DNA of 64,000 nt from contig PUQB01000602.1 in the NCBI GenBank assembly GCA_003024785.1, positions 86,923-150,922 of the forward strand, given 5' to 3'. A program made the translations under genes and the position numbers. Below the pieces are notes generated by a model. The model was not told the origin of the DNA and did not search any database. It worked only from the letters and a program-made list of their open reading frames with translations. This stretch comes from Selaginella tamariscina. Lineage: Eukaryota > Streptophyta > Lycopodiopsida > Selaginellales > Selaginellaceae. Of this stretch, positions 1-11,849 are shown piece by piece; within the stretch, counting starts at the first letter, position 1; every line of letters begins with the position of its first letter.

Positions 1-1
1 T

Positions 2-1411
2 AAGTTGAATGCAGATGGCTCCATCAATTGTCACAAAGCACGGCTCGTGGCACAGGGTTTCAAACAACAGTATGGCGTTGACTATCTCGAGACTTACTCT
101 CCGGTGGTAAAAATGATAAGCATTCGAATTTTACTTTCTTTTGCTGCTCATTTTGATCTTGAGATTCATCATACTGACATTAAAACAGCATTTTTAAATG
201 GAGATTTACTGGAAGAAGTTTATCTCCAACAGCCCGAAGGTTATGTTGTTCCTGGAAAGGAGCACCTTGTATGGAAACTCAAGAAAGCTCTTTATGGGCT
301 TAAGCAAGCATCGCGAGCTTGGTGGCAGAAAATTGATGCATTTTTCAAAGCGGACGGTTTCACACCCATTTCTCCAGAATCCAACGTCTACATTAAAAGG
401 GAAGGAAAGTTTTTACTTATAGTTGCTCTTTACGTAGATGATTCACTTTTGATTTGCAATAGCATTGATTATTTGAAGTGTTTTAAGGCAAAACTTGGAA
501 AGGTTTTTGCTATGGAGGATCTTGGGGAAGCACGGTATTTTCTAGGACTGGAGATTTACCGTGATAGGAAACGACGTCTACTTCATGTATCTCAACAACA
601 GTACTTGACCAAAGTACTTGAGACGTATGGCTATGCTGATTGCAATCCATCTCTTGTACCTATGGAACCTGGTAACATCAAGTTCTTAACCAAGGCTGAA
701 TGTCCTTCTAGCAAGGAGGAGCAACATGCCATGCAAAAGGTACCGTTTCGAAATCTACTTGGAAGTCTAATGTATGCTATGGTGTGTAGCCGCCCTGATT
801 TAGCCTACGTGGTCATTGCTCTTAGCCAGTTTTCCGCTAATCCAGGTAGAAAGCATTGGGACATGGCTAAATCGGTGATGCGTTATGTAAAGCAGACGCT
901 TGGTTATGGGGTGTTATACCAACCTAGCGAGATGTTCACGTTAACTGCCTACAGTGACAGCAGCTTGGCAGATGACCGTGACAGTTACAAGTCCACTACA
1001 GGTTTTTGTTTCCAGCTTGGAAGCAGTCTAGTTCTATGGAGCAGCAAGAAGCAAGTTCACGTTGCTCTCTCTTCTACAGAGGCAGAATACCTTGCTGCCT
1101 CTGCTGCCTCACGAGAAATTCTTTGGTTTCAGGATTTCCTTGGAGCTCTTGGCCAGGAAATATCACCAACCAAGCTTCATGTTGACAACAAAGGAGCTAT
1201 CGATTGGTGTAACAGTGAGGTAACACACTGGAAGTCTCGACATGTTGCCAAGCATTATCATTATGTTCGAGATTTGGTAAAAGCAGGATTGTTGAAAGTT
1301 GAACACATTTCTTCACGTCAGCAGCTTGCAGACATTTTCACAAGCCACTGGCCAAAGAATTATTTATTGAGCATCGGTCAGCAATTGGAGTCGTGGCAAG
1401 GCCTTGACTGA
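2..1411 (+). CDS. Ty1/copia polyprotein, C-terminal part (reverse transcriptase and RNase H)
   Basis: The reading frame is already open at the window edge, so the protein is partial at its N terminus; the nominal TTG start at base 5 is not a real start. It opens with the copia RT lead-in KARLVAQGF, followed by the RT motifs IKTAFLNGDL and GLKQASRAWW and the catalytic YVDD box (ALYVDDSLL). RNase H follows, with the usual STTGFCF, WSSKKQ and LSSTEAEY blocks. The enzyme copies element RNA into DNA in the virus-like particle. More than 1.4 kb has no frame break and the frame ends just before a polypurine tract and LTR, as in an intact Ty1/copia element. Gag, protease and integrase lie outside the window. 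Confidence 0.95.
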   Translation, partial: KLNADGSINCHKARLVAQGFKQQYGVDYLETYSPVVKMISIRILLSFAAHFDLEIHHTDIKTAFLNGDLLEEVYLQQPEGYVVPGKEHLVWKLKKALYGLKQASRAWWQKIDAFFKADGFTPISPESNVYIKREGKFLLIVALYVDDSLLICNSIDYLKCFKAKLGKVFAMEDLGEARYFLGLEIYRDRKRRLLHVSQQQYLTKVLETYGYADCNPSLVPMEPGNIKFLTKAECPSSKEEQHAMQKVPFRNLLGSLMYAMVCSRPDLAYVVIALSQFSANPGRKHWDMAKSVMRYVKQTLGYGVLYQPSEMFTLTAYSDSSLADDRDSYKSTTGFCFQLGSSLVLWSSKKQVHVALSSTEAEYLAASAASREILWFQDFLGALGQEISPTKLHVDNKGAIDWCNSEVTHWKSRHVAKHYHYVRDLVKAGLLKVEHISSRQQLADIFTSHWPKNYLLSIGQQLESWQGLD

Positions 1412-1475
1412 GGAGGAGGTAAAGTACAGATGCAAAGCAGCCGCAACAGCAGTCATCACCCTTGTTTAGGAGGAG

Positions 1476-1673
1476 TGTTGAGCTGAAATCAAGGAGATGA
1501 CAGCCTCAATCTCCGGCAGCTTCTTCGGCCGCTTTCAAGGCTTAACAGTCGCCAAGATATTTTCAACGTAGAGTTGTATATATGCTATGCGTGAACTAAT
1601 AAGCATTACAGTTGTTTCTTTTCTTTTCTGATTAAAGATCTTTCATTCTGTCAATTATCACCTCGCCGTGACA
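1476..1673 (+). mobile_element. 3' LTR of the Ty1/copia element
   Basis: A purine-rich tract (TTTAGGAGGAG) directly precedes TGTTGAGC, the expected polypurine tract and LTR start. The likely end is the CA near 1673 (GCCGTGACA), giving about 198 bp. The 5' LTR is outside the window, so the end is inferred from the TG...CA rule only and could shift by a few bases. Confidence 0.55.
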
Positions 1674-2420
1674 CATACATTTCAAATGGGAAATGGAGGA
1701 AGGGTTTGACCAAGAACAAACTTGTATGTGATGACCAAAACCGAACTTATGAGTAGCTTCAAACAAATTATGTGGAATGCCACGCCCAAACTGAATTGAT
1801 ATAAAAGAGCCAAGCTAGGGTTGGTAGGATACAATGTATAAGCTTTGATTGGATACATCATGATAAGCGTCTCAGTTAAAGATCAACAACGGTATATAAT
1901 GGTATATCTTTATTCCATATGTTCCCACTCCCCATTCCAATATTCTCCACTCCCCATTCCATATATATATATCCTCATTCCATGTTCTCTCTGTGTTCTC
2001 TTAACACATTGTGGTGGTTTAAGCACTTGCAAGAATACTGCAGCAACAATGGCACATTGTAACTGGAGCAAATGGTCAAGAGTAAAGGTGTGTTACTGTC
2101 ACCTTGGTTCTTTTTAAGCAAAGTAAATATTAAGTTTTAAGAAACATCTGCCATTGGAGTGTATTACAATCTACATACGTATACAAAACAGTCACGAGAC
2201 TAAGATGTCAACGCTTTGACGTGAAATTTTGGGCATTCCTTGCCTAAGCCTCTGAGAATTGACGACCCTGAACAAAGACAAATGCTTTCGCTTTCAAAGA
2301 TCGCGATCAAAATATCAGCATCCATAAGGAGGGAACACAAATAAATGAAAATTGAAACATCCCTGTAGTTGACCCTTGTTGAATCTCGATCACCTTATGT
2401 TCCAATTCAAAGCTCCTTGT

Positions 2421-2446
2421 CCGTTAGATCTATAATCATCCAACGG
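2421..2446. repeat. Short inverted repeat of the CCGTTAGAT/ATCCAACGG type
   Basis: CCGTTAGAT and ATCCAACGG are near-perfect reverse complements separated by eight bases. This motif pair recurs in plant repeats and transposon ends. No matching terminal element could be traced around it. Confidence 0.4.
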
Positions 2447-2463
2447 CTCTAGGTGCCTAGCCC

Positions 2464-2540
2464 TGGCGGGAATCGAACTTCGTCACGTCTGAAATGTGGT
2501 CCCCACCCTGTCCACGTCACACGTGCGGTGGGCCGTACCG
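2464..2540 (-). other. tRNA-like or SINE-like segment (B box only)
   Basis: On the minus strand the sequence ends AGTTCGATTCCCGCCA, which fits a tRNA T-arm plus acceptor end and an internal pol III B box (GTTCGATTC). A convincing A box or cloverleaf was not found, so this may be a decayed tRNA-derived SINE head or chance. Confidence 0.2.
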
Positions 2541-3722
2541 TGGGTCATTTTGCGGAATTTGGGTGCAGCGTACGGCCGGGGAGTTTGTTATACATCGACA
2601 CTGTCCCGCATGCAGGAGAACGGGATATTCGATTTTCAGTTTTCTCAAGCGAGGGAATATTTTTAAATTTACACAAAAGTGAGGAAAAAAGACCCAACAC
2701 CAACATTGTGTGAGTCAATCTAACGATCTCAATTATGATCAATCATTCTCCTTATGATGGGCCCATGTAAAAATTAAAAGAGTATATACATTTTTTTTTC
2801 CTTTAACAAAATAGTTTAATATATCCAACATATATAAGTCGTTGGACACTTTAAACTACTGCTTGCTAGAATATCAGTCACTCAACTATGTATAAGAAAT
2901 GTAGGTCTACACCCACACTACTAAGACCTGCATTACTTTCAACTTCCATCCTAAGATTTGCATAATACAAGAAACACACAATCTATAAGTGATATATATT
3001 AATAACGGAGTGTGCTTATACGTACATGTGTGGTATGTGCGTGGGAGTGGGTTTTGCTTTGAGTGTTAGGTGTGGTATGAAGTAGATCTCCATTTATTTG
3101 TGAGTGTACAGGGGGAGAGCACCACCTTTCTCTCTTGTATACAAATTGACATGCCAACCAATGGTTATTAGTATTTAATTAATTAACATTTTAATTAATA
3201 AATTTGATTTAGTTTTACCTTTCTTGGTTCACAAACCTCGCCAGTTTGTACTCGTTTTCATAAACCGTGCGAAAGTTTGCAATTTAAAAATGGCAAAGCA
3301 TTTCCTCATCCAAAGCTTGTTGAAACCAACTTTGACCGTCTTTGACCCCTTGACTAAGCTTTTTCAAATTTTCAATCATATCTGACAGGAACTCACCTAC
3401 CTAATTTGGTATCCTTTGATTGCGATAGGCCCATAATTAAATAATTTAATCATTGCTTACATTTAATTGTTTAATTATACTGTATGGTTATACGATAATA
3501 TAATCATATAGTTAATATAAGTTATAGTTATTGTTCTTAATATATCCTTAACAAATAATGTTTATAATATAAAAATTTCACTTGTTACATTCATTTAAAA
3601 AGAGAAAAGAAAAGAAGAAACGTTTTACTATTAATTTAATTGTGCATTTGTAACATGGTGTATTTTTGGTTTGAATTTGAAACAATATTTTTATCTACTT
3701 ATATAATGTTTAGTCTCACACA

Positions 3723-3760
3723 ACACACACACACACACACACACACTATATATATATATG
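3723..3760. repeat. (CA)n-(TA)n microsatellite
   Basis: An uninterrupted AC dinucleotide run passes directly into TATATATATA. Compound AC/TA tracts of this kind recur in introns and spacers throughout the window. Confidence 0.9.
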
Positions 3761-5570
3761 AAAAAATTGCGGGAGTTTAAATGATGACAAGTAAGAAAGG
3801 GATGTGATGCCACTCCAAGTAATAACGGACTCTCTCTATCAAATCTGAGCTGTATTTCTTCATAGATGTGAGAAAACTGATATATAACTGGCCCAACTCT
3901 ATACACAAACATATACATATGCATAGTTATTTCATATAATAGATGTATAATAATGTGTATACTATATCTGGCCAATGAATATCCGATGTTTGATACCCCA
4001 ATCGCCCATCATCATATGAGATGTACAGTTAGAAAGCAAGGCAAAATATATAAGTCAACTCTATTTATACACACACTGCTGCATTCACATATATAATACA
4101 CATCATAGTACTATATATTATGAACTATCTCAATATAAGGAGAATGAAGCATAATATACTTCAATAATTAGAATATGCTGATGATGGACAAGGTGGTGAA
4201 GAAAATAATGCTCATTTCATAATCGCGTATAAATTCCCTAGCTTCCATGATAACAATATGCATGTCCATATAAGAGCATTAGAAAAAGGCTTGGAATACA
4301 AGAAATGACAAAAAGGTCACGTAATAGGTGCCCCATAGAAAATGATGGTAAAGGTTTCTTGGCAACAAGTGGAAGCATACCGAGGTTTTGCAAGAAAAAT
4401 TCCCTTCATATCAAAGACGTAAACACATACGTATGTGTATGTGTGTGTGTAAGAAAGAAACGTCTAACTTATGTATGTGGAGAAAAAACACACAAAAATG
4501 CCGTACTTGATGTAAATAAACCGTACACCTGGCCACTTGCTTTATTCTTCCGTAATTCAGTTACCAAAGATGCATATATATATATATGTATGTGTATATT
4601 AACATATGTAAATGTATGACGGGTGAATGACGTACCTCTTACATCTCTCAGAAATTTACTGTACCAGCGATCTTCGGGCTACAGTATAGTAGCCTACTAT
4701 ATGTTTTCTTCTTGTCCTAAGGCTGTCTTATACTGCTTCTGTTACCAAAAGCTGTAACCCACGGCCCTGCCCTGCAGCTATACAAATTTATTTATACGAA
4801 AGTGTGAAATAACATCGTATAAGTATTAAAATGCTCTAGTTATAACCAATTCTTGTAACTTATTACACACGTGTGTGTAGAAAAGAGTGTTAGGTGACAT
4901 ACACCATCTGGGCCATCCATATCAAAATCCACGTTTAAGATTGCATTCAGCCAAGTATGTATTTCATACATATACATATCTGGAATATTAAGAAAATGTA
5001 TACTTAGATTAGATTATGGATGTTTACCAGATGTAGACGCATTCCCACCACCTTAGTGCGTCATACAGGAGGGAATAAAGAACAAGCTGGAAGAAAATGA
5101 GATGTGAGAGAAGGGAAGCCATCATTATAGTACTAGAATGCTTTCGTCTTTACCAAGTGCAACCAAGTTCGTTGCTGCAAAACAGAGCAAGGACAACTCT
5201 TAAGCAAAACACACTGATTAGATTAATTAACCTCATAAAACAAAGCACATAGAAAAGGATACCTTGTATCATTTATAGCTGTTCCTCCTTGGTTTGTCCT
5301 CAGCTGCATGGGCATTTAAGTCGAGTCATCTCCATTCCTGTGATTTCCCCCCTCCTTGCTTCCTCAAAAGTGTGAAGAGATCTAGGCACTCATCCTCATC
5401 TATGCCCCCCATATATTCTTCTTCAATGTCCGAAGGAGTGAGTCCATAAAGAAGCAGCTGTTACCCTTGTCTCTTGTTTTTTCTGGGGTTCCTGGCGTGT
5501 AGGCAAACTCTTACAGGTATTCTCTTGTTATTGGGGAATTCTTCACAGGTAATACCTTAGAGTGATCATA

Positions 5571-7473
5571 ATGCAGCACTACGGGGCAGTGTATGAGGAT
5601 CATAACTACTTTCCTCGCTCGGAAGCCGGTTTTACACTCGAGGGAACACTCGAGGCAGACAATGGAGGGCTGCTAGATCTGACCGACACACTTGAGAAAC
5701 AGCTGGAGGCATCCAACCTCGCCCTGGGGAAATCCAAAGCCAACACGCAGCTGACCTACACGTCCCACCGGTGGAATTCGAGCTGGATGATAACGGGCAG
5801 CTGCTACACGATATGCTCCAGCAGCAGCAGAATCCCTCAAATACATCCACACAGCAGCAGTCGAGCTCTAGCACGACCACCTGGGAAGAAAACGTCCATG
5901 TTCTCCAGGAGATGCTAATGCAGCAACAGAATCACCACCACCACAAGCAGCAGCAGCAGCAGAACAGTCTCTTCCCCAAGTTCAGGAGAGAGTCCGAGCT
6001 TTTGAGCCTTCTCCAGCTGCCCAGAGGTACAATCTCTGGGCCTTTCAATTCTGTAAACGCCAAGAAGATCAATCACCCGTGGGATTCTCCGACCTGGGAG
6101 TTGAATCCCATCTCCCACAACCTTCTTTCAGGCACCTCTTACACACTCTTCCTCACACCACGGACCACTTCGGTGCCAAGTCGGCTATCATGCGTCCCCC
6201 TGGACTCCTGGAGCTCGAGGATCGAGATGCAGCGGGACCTGAAGAAGGCCGCCTCTTTCCCAGCCTGTTCGAGAAACGAGACTTTAACTTCGGCAAGGCA
6301 GCGGCTGAGAACCGAGGGATTAATCACTTTGCAACCGAGAGACAACGAAGGGAGTATCTGAACGAGAAATACCAGACTCTGAGGTCTCTCGTTCCCAATC
6401 CTTCAAAGGTAATACCATCATATAATATTCATCTTGATTCACATTGTTCATGTCACTAAACAGTTTCATATTTGCCCCATTTTCCACGTATTCTGTCTGC
6501 CTTGTATTCTTCAGTTGTAGCTGCATACTTCTCCAGCAGACACTGTTTCATGTCTCGATTACTGGAACATGACCAGTGACTGGTCGGGGCAACATATGCA
6601 CAGAAGAAACTTGTCCGTTTTAATATTCTCCCTGTTCCCTGTCGCTGTGCACTACAACATTCTGTCTCCCGATGATTTTCCTGTCGCCCACTACATGACA
6701 TATCCTACCTATTGCTCGTATGCTTTCTTATATATACACATTGTTTCTCGAGTTTGTGTAGGCATCTCCCCCCTTCTCTTCTCTCTCACACACACACAAC
6801 ATGCATGCCCACATGCACACATTTTGACATGTTAACCGGGATGTTGCAGGCGGATAGAGCATCCATAGTTGCCGATGCAATAGAGTATGTAAAGGAGCTA
6901 AAGAGGACAGTGCAGGAGCTGCTTTACTGGTTGAAGAGAAGAAGCGAGGATCAAACAAGAGGAGGTGCAAGTCCTCACCAGAGAATGCCTGCAACGAGGG
7001 AGGCAACAATGACACGGACAGTGCGTCAACGAGAGTGTCGAAGGAGACAACATTACTGGGGGATGGCTCCAACTGAGGAGCTCCTGGCTGCAGAGAACTT
7101 CACAGATGGGTACACATATAACGTGAGGATCGTGGATGACGAGGTTATATAAAGCTTACCCAGAGAAGAAGACGCAACTATGTTCTTCTTGCTGTTCTTC
7201 GTAGTCTCAACGAGCTCCACCTTGATTTGCTCCATGCTAATGGAGCCAGCATTGGTGAACACCACATTTTTATGTTCAACACCAAGTATGGTTAACACAC
7301 AATCACACACACACGCACACGCACACACACGCATGCTCGTGAAGGATTAAAGTGTACCGCTGCAGATAATGGAAGGAGCAACTACATTTGCTGGACAAGT
7401 TGCAACCAAGCTGATTGATGCAGTGGATAGGCATATAACTCTGGCTTCATCGGTCTCTGAAGAACAGATATAG
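5571..7473 (+). CDS. Group-II bHLH transcription factor (EAT1/bHLH10-89-91-like), frame-broken in this sequence
   Basis: Three exons are visible: about 5571-6408, 6850-7286 and 7367-7473. Exon 1 has a Gln/His-rich N-terminal half, then the basic region and helix 1 (NHFATERQRREYLNEKYQTL). The GT-AG intron splits the loop after NPSK, and exon 2 resumes with helix 2 (ADRASIVADAIEYVKEL). A C-terminal ACT-like domain follows, with SSWLQRTS, VRIVDDEV, IKLTQRRRR and GEHHIFMFNTK in turn, ending with MEGATTFAG on exon 3. This order matches plant regulators of tapetum and spore-wall development, which pair with ICE/SCRM-type bHLH proteins; the moss homologues also act in sporophyte development. The conserved blocks lie in changing frames: shifts near 5776, 6065-6090, 6925, 7074, 7116, 7147 and at the exon 2/3 junction, each explained by one missing base. 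It is either a recent pseudogene or an intact gene with assembly errors. Confidence 0.8.
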
Positions 7474-7747
7474 GTAAACTGACATCTCCTATTCAAGGAA
7501 AACACAGACATCTTTTTAAGTTCACATACAAAACAAGGAAAACAAGCATTTTGTTAAGGCTTTCTATAGCACCAGTGAAATTTAAAGAAAACTTAACAAG
7601 GTCGTGTGAAATGCATACCTGACCATACACATAAACTCACACACACGTCAAAAAACCCATCCGTCACAGAAGATGAACAAGGTTTACATGTCGTTATGTC
7701 AGAGGCCGTTTTTTCGCGCGCGGATTTAAGCGGCCGTGAGTTGGTTA

Positions 7748-7760
7748 TTAGGGTTTAGGG
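7748..7760 (+). promoter_or_regulatory. Telobox upstream of the SPEF1-like gene
   Basis: TTAGGGTTTAGGG lies about 12 bases before the ATG. Teloboxes (AAACCCTA or its complement) are common in promoters and 5' leaders of plant growth and cell-cycle genes. Placement is seen; function is inferred. Confidence 0.45.
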
Positions 7761-7771
7761 CGATCTAGAGA

Positions 7772-9243
7772 ATGGAGTTCACACCTGATGAGCTCACCGG
7801 CATCTATACTTGGGTATGTCACAACATCACCATACACACGCACGTACAGGCACGCATTATATCGATACACTGGTAGATTGTTTTATTAACGGAATGCCCG
7901 CATATGATGTAATCTTGCCTTGTTTTAGTTAAAATGTAGGTGGATGATATCCCTTTATCTAGGCCTAAGAAGAACATTGCAAGGGATTTCAGTGATGGAG
8001 GTCTCTCTCTGCGCGCGCACACACACACACACACATATATAAAATGTATATGTACAAAAATTATTTGGTTTGTTTGCTTCTACAGTACTCGCTGCTGAAG
8101 TTGTGTCGTATTATTTCCCTCGTCTGGTTGAGATACACAACTATGGTGCTGCAAACAGCTTGGCACACAAAATGTACAATTGGAACACTCTGAATGGTAA
8201 ACACACACGACACACATATATGTGTGTCTTATAACATAATCACATGCAGATAGACGTACACGTATACATATTTGAGTTAACTGATGTGTTTGTAGAGAGA
8301 GTTTTTAAGCACTTCAACATTCAGCTAACAAAAGAAGAGATTACCGGGGTGGCAAGTGCACAGCCTTTGATGATTGAGGCTTTTCTCAAGCTTTTGAAAA
8401 GCAAGGTACCGGCAGGTGTTCACACGAGCAAAGTATCTTTTCCTTGTCTTTTATACATAGTACATACATTTTGTGTGTGTACAAGTGTGTACGTGTGTAT
8501 GTGTGTGTATCGTTGTGTGTGTGTGTTTGATATATATATAAACGCGTGAAGTTGTTGCAGCTGGAGAAATGCCAGATGTCGACAGCCAGGAAATGCGAAA
8601 CAGAGAAAGCTGTGGAGGAGGGAGGTAAACTATACACAAAACTATATAGAAGTGCTCAGCATATTATATCTGTAATGAAATAATTGATATTTTTCTTTCT
8701 TCTCTTTATCATTCTTGCAGAATGTAGATTTCATGCTTCCAGAAGGTGGCTTTTTGTATATACATATATATAAGTTTGAAAATTGTACAACACACACTCA
8801 CATGTCTGAAGCTTGTTCCAGAAATCATTCTGAAAAGAGCAGCAGTATGGAAAGGACACCTTCTTTGGTACACTCCCTGCTTTTCTGTATTTGGTTGTGT
8901 GTGCACGTGTGTGTATCTGTATGTGTTTCCATATACGTATGTATATGTTTATACACACACACATATATATGGTTTACAGACGTCACACAAGAGCAACACC
9001 CAAGTTTCAGATTCAGAAACACAGACAGTAGGCTCAGAAGAAAATGGTTTATTAATTACTTCCACTCCTAACAATGCACAAATCCGTGAGCTTCAACAAA
9101 ATATTGAGGTAATTGTTTTACTGAGATATCTAATTTAATAAGTATTGGCTTGTTTTAATTTTGAACAGGTTTTGGAGGTTAAAGTTTCAAAGCTCGAACG
9201 GCTCATGAAAGTTAACACGAAAGTGACAAGGCATAATGCATAG
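7772..9243 (+). CDS. SPEF1/CLAMP-like calponin-homology protein
   Basis: About nine exons: 7772-7813, 7940-8000, 8086-8196, 8296-8405, 8561-8624, 8721-8745, 8812-8867, 8980-9108 and 9169-9243. The CH domain reads MEFTPDELTGIYTW, then DDIPLSRPKKNIARDFSDG, VLAAEVVSYYFPRLVEIHNY and SLAHKMYNWNTLN, the signature of sperm flagellar protein 1 (CLAMP). The C terminus keeps the family's coiled coil (IRELQQNIEVLEVKVSKLER). In animals and algae the family bundles microtubules and sits on the axonemal central apparatus. A copy in a plant therefore points to motile sperm. The small exons 6 and 7 join out of phase, so that part is uncertain or lacks a base. The gene ends 90 bp from the next gene, which converges on it. 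Confidence 0.85.
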
Positions 9244-9332
9244 CTGAACGCTTGCCACCCTTGATAACCTTAAACCAAGAGATAAGACCAAGTATGTTCC
9301 CATAGTATTATATATAAATATATATATATTCT

Positions 9333-10309
9333 TTAACCTTCACTAAATGGATTAAATATATTGTCAGTCTTGGCTTCATGCAGCTTTTGAGACACAATCC
9401 GTCTTAAATCTTCTACCTGAAACTTGTACAAAGACACCAGCCCTATATTGTCTAACCCACCTGCATCTGCCACTTCATCAGCCGCCGGAATGACTTCTTC
9501 CAAAATCTCCTTACACAGCCTCCTACCGCAGTCGTACGGATTGTATGTAACATCTGGAACATCGTCGTATGGAGGTATCCTCTTCAACAGCCTCATGAAG
9601 TGCTCACACCCTGAGTACTCCTGTGATACAGATGCTACACCTGGAAAAAACGTGTGTGTGTGTGGGGTGTACGTCTCTGATATATGCAGTGCACGCACAC
9701 ACACACAGAGCATACCTGCATTTCGAGCGTCTCTAATGAGCTCTTCACTATTAGCTTCCTTTGAGAAGAATGAAGATTCCACAAAGCATGTAATTCTGAA
9801 AGCAAACTCCATTGACTCGAGTAACATAACTTTGGCCTTTCTGGATTTGTTTGGATTCGGAGTGGACCGCAAATATCTGTTAGTGTATGCGTATTTATAC
9901 ATGTGTGTGCATCACACACGCACACACAAACAAGAGATAACCTGATCAGTTCTGTACCGACTTTGGGTTGTAGAAACATCCTAAGATAACCATCGAGTTG
10001 AGGAGGCTGTAAGCTAGGAGTTTGAAGTTGTTGTTCTATTGCACATGGACCAAGGATTGAAACTACTTGTTGGTGCAAATCTGAGTACTGAATGTTCTTT
10101 AAACTCGACCTGGGTTTACCCATTGTGAGAAGCAGTGCTTCCATGTCTATGTGGGCTTCTTTACATGCTCGCGAAATGTGGAATCTGGTTGCTTCTGTAA
10201 GTCTTTGGAGGGCGAATTCAACCACACCATAAAAATATACCTGTGCAGTCGTGTCTTTGGGAGGCGCAATTGAGTGTGACATCCATCGACGCACCTGGAA
10301 GAAACTCAT
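9333..10309 (-). CDS. Unidentified three-exon protein, ~270 aa
   Basis: On the minus strand, exons 10309-9942, 9876-9716 and 9640-9333 join in frame through GT-AG introns, both with TG/AC repeats. The protein starts near MSFFQVRRWMSH or at the out-of-frame ATG at 10316. It continues with APPKDTTAQVYFYGVVEF, DGYLRMFLQPKVGTELIRYL, AKVMLLESMEFAFRITCF and YNPYDCGRRLCKEILEEVI, and ends NIFNPFSEG. It looks soluble and mostly helical, with no signal peptide, membrane segment or metal motif. I do not recognise the family. It is conserved-looking and clean in frame, and lies tail-to-tail with the SPEF1-like gene; a shared axonemal role is only a guess. Confidence 0.7.
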
Positions 10310-10317
10310 CCAACATG

Positions 10318-10326
10318 AAACCCTAA
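10318..10326 (-). promoter_or_regulatory. Telobox at the start of the unidentified minus-strand gene
   Basis: AAACCCTAA (+ strand) sits within 10-20 bases of either candidate ATG of the 9333-10309 gene. This matches the telobox position in the SPEF1-like gene. Confidence 0.45.
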
Positions 10327-10329
10327 TCA

Positions 10330-11849
10330 AAACAGAGGAGTTTAATCCAAATATTTAAACATGAAAGTATATTCTTGGTGCTGAAATGTATTAGAAAAAT
10401 TAAATATATTGTCTTAAGATATATATTGATAATTTTGTTTGACTTAAAAAATTTATTTAAAGAAGAAACATAAAATATAATTATAATATCTTATATTTTA
10501 AACAAGAGGCTTACATGAATTTTATTTCAGTTTTAATTTGTTTTAAAATAATAATAATTAAAATATACTAATAATATCTTATATTTTGGTAGAGTTTTGA
10601 AGACTTTTATATATGTTATAGTTTATCAATAAAATAATTACTAAAATATGAATATACAATAAATACATTATTTTATTAAATATACTAATCTTATATTCGA
10701 ATTTTAAATACAAATTAATATACATATAATTTTATATATTTATATTTATATAGAAAACTTTTTAAAAACTAACTTCATATTATTTTATACATGCTAGTAT
10801 AAATTTGTCCTTTTGCAGGTAGCTTGAATTATAAATAAATAAATAAATACACACACGCACACACACACATATCTATATACAGATGTGTGTGTGTACAATT
10901 GAAAACATTTTTTAACCTGTGTATATTTGTATAAATAGATCGATCCCCCCGCATTGAAACACCTCGTTTCAACTAATGTATGTATCTACACACATACAGT
11001 ACATACTAGTATCTACTATTAATCGTACATAAATATGCTAAGAATATATTTTATATATTGAATTTTAATTGTAGAACATGTAATAATATATATATATATA
11101 TAAATTGTTACTTCCTCTTTTATATCAAACATGCTGAAGAATTTCATTATTTAACTTGTGAAATATATATTATATATATGATTTTTACATATTATTTATT
11201 TCTACAAATCCATATAATATATATGCATAAATATATTCAGGAAAAATATTCTCAACTGTATACATATACATACACACACACATATATATAATTCCAAGGT
11301 ACGTACAATGCTTAGCTATACTATTCTATGGACTGTATATCTCAAACATATGCTAGTTGGTGATATATATGAATGTGCTGCTAACCATTGAGTAGAAAAA
11401 AAAACATTATATGTATGTATTACTGGATGTACACTAACATTCATTGCATGCACTAAAACTCACGATCATAAATGCCTCGTTTTGTATCTACATTATGGAG
11501 ATTAAAATAAGTACACAATCTAAAACTTATAAATTTGTATTTTAAATATACACTTGTAACCTTCAAGACTTATTACTATATTTTATTTAAAAACATAAAA
11601 TAGACAATGTTATATTTCTAGTTTTGTTCATATGTCTAGTGAAAAACCAATGGTGCTTATTCGTTCATACTTGTCATACCTAATCTTTCATTTCAGCAAC
11701 CCCTCACTCCATGCGGATCGCTTTAAATCTTGATCTCTTTGTTCTGGTTCCAATATTCCTGCAACCTTGCAAACTTCAGCATCTTGTTGTTGTATAAACA
11801 CCAGATTTTGTCAATGCCACAGGAGATAGCGCTGCACTTTTCCTTGTAC
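10330..11849. other. Very AT-rich spacer, no gene seen
   Basis: Long A/T runs with TATATA and CACACA tracts, for example near 10847-10870 and 11082-11102. No open frame with protein-like composition was found. It separates the start of the 9333-10309 gene from the end of the IBR gene. Confidence 0.6.

Larger units (their letters stand above)
1674..5570. other. Intergenic, AT-rich, no gene seen
   Basis: No open frame here resembles a known protein. The stretch holds a short inverted repeat, a tRNA-like B box, and AC/TA microsatellites near 3723-3760 and 4435-4450. The last ~500 bases before the bHLH gene are probably its promoter and 5' leader, but no single site stands out. Confidence 0.5.

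Noticed and set aside
6720..6840. N-terminal extension of bHLH exon 2 (a start near 6712)
   Set aside because: This is the intron. A good acceptor (GTTGCAG) at 6849 joins in phase with NPSK of exon 1 to give the canonical bHLH loop.
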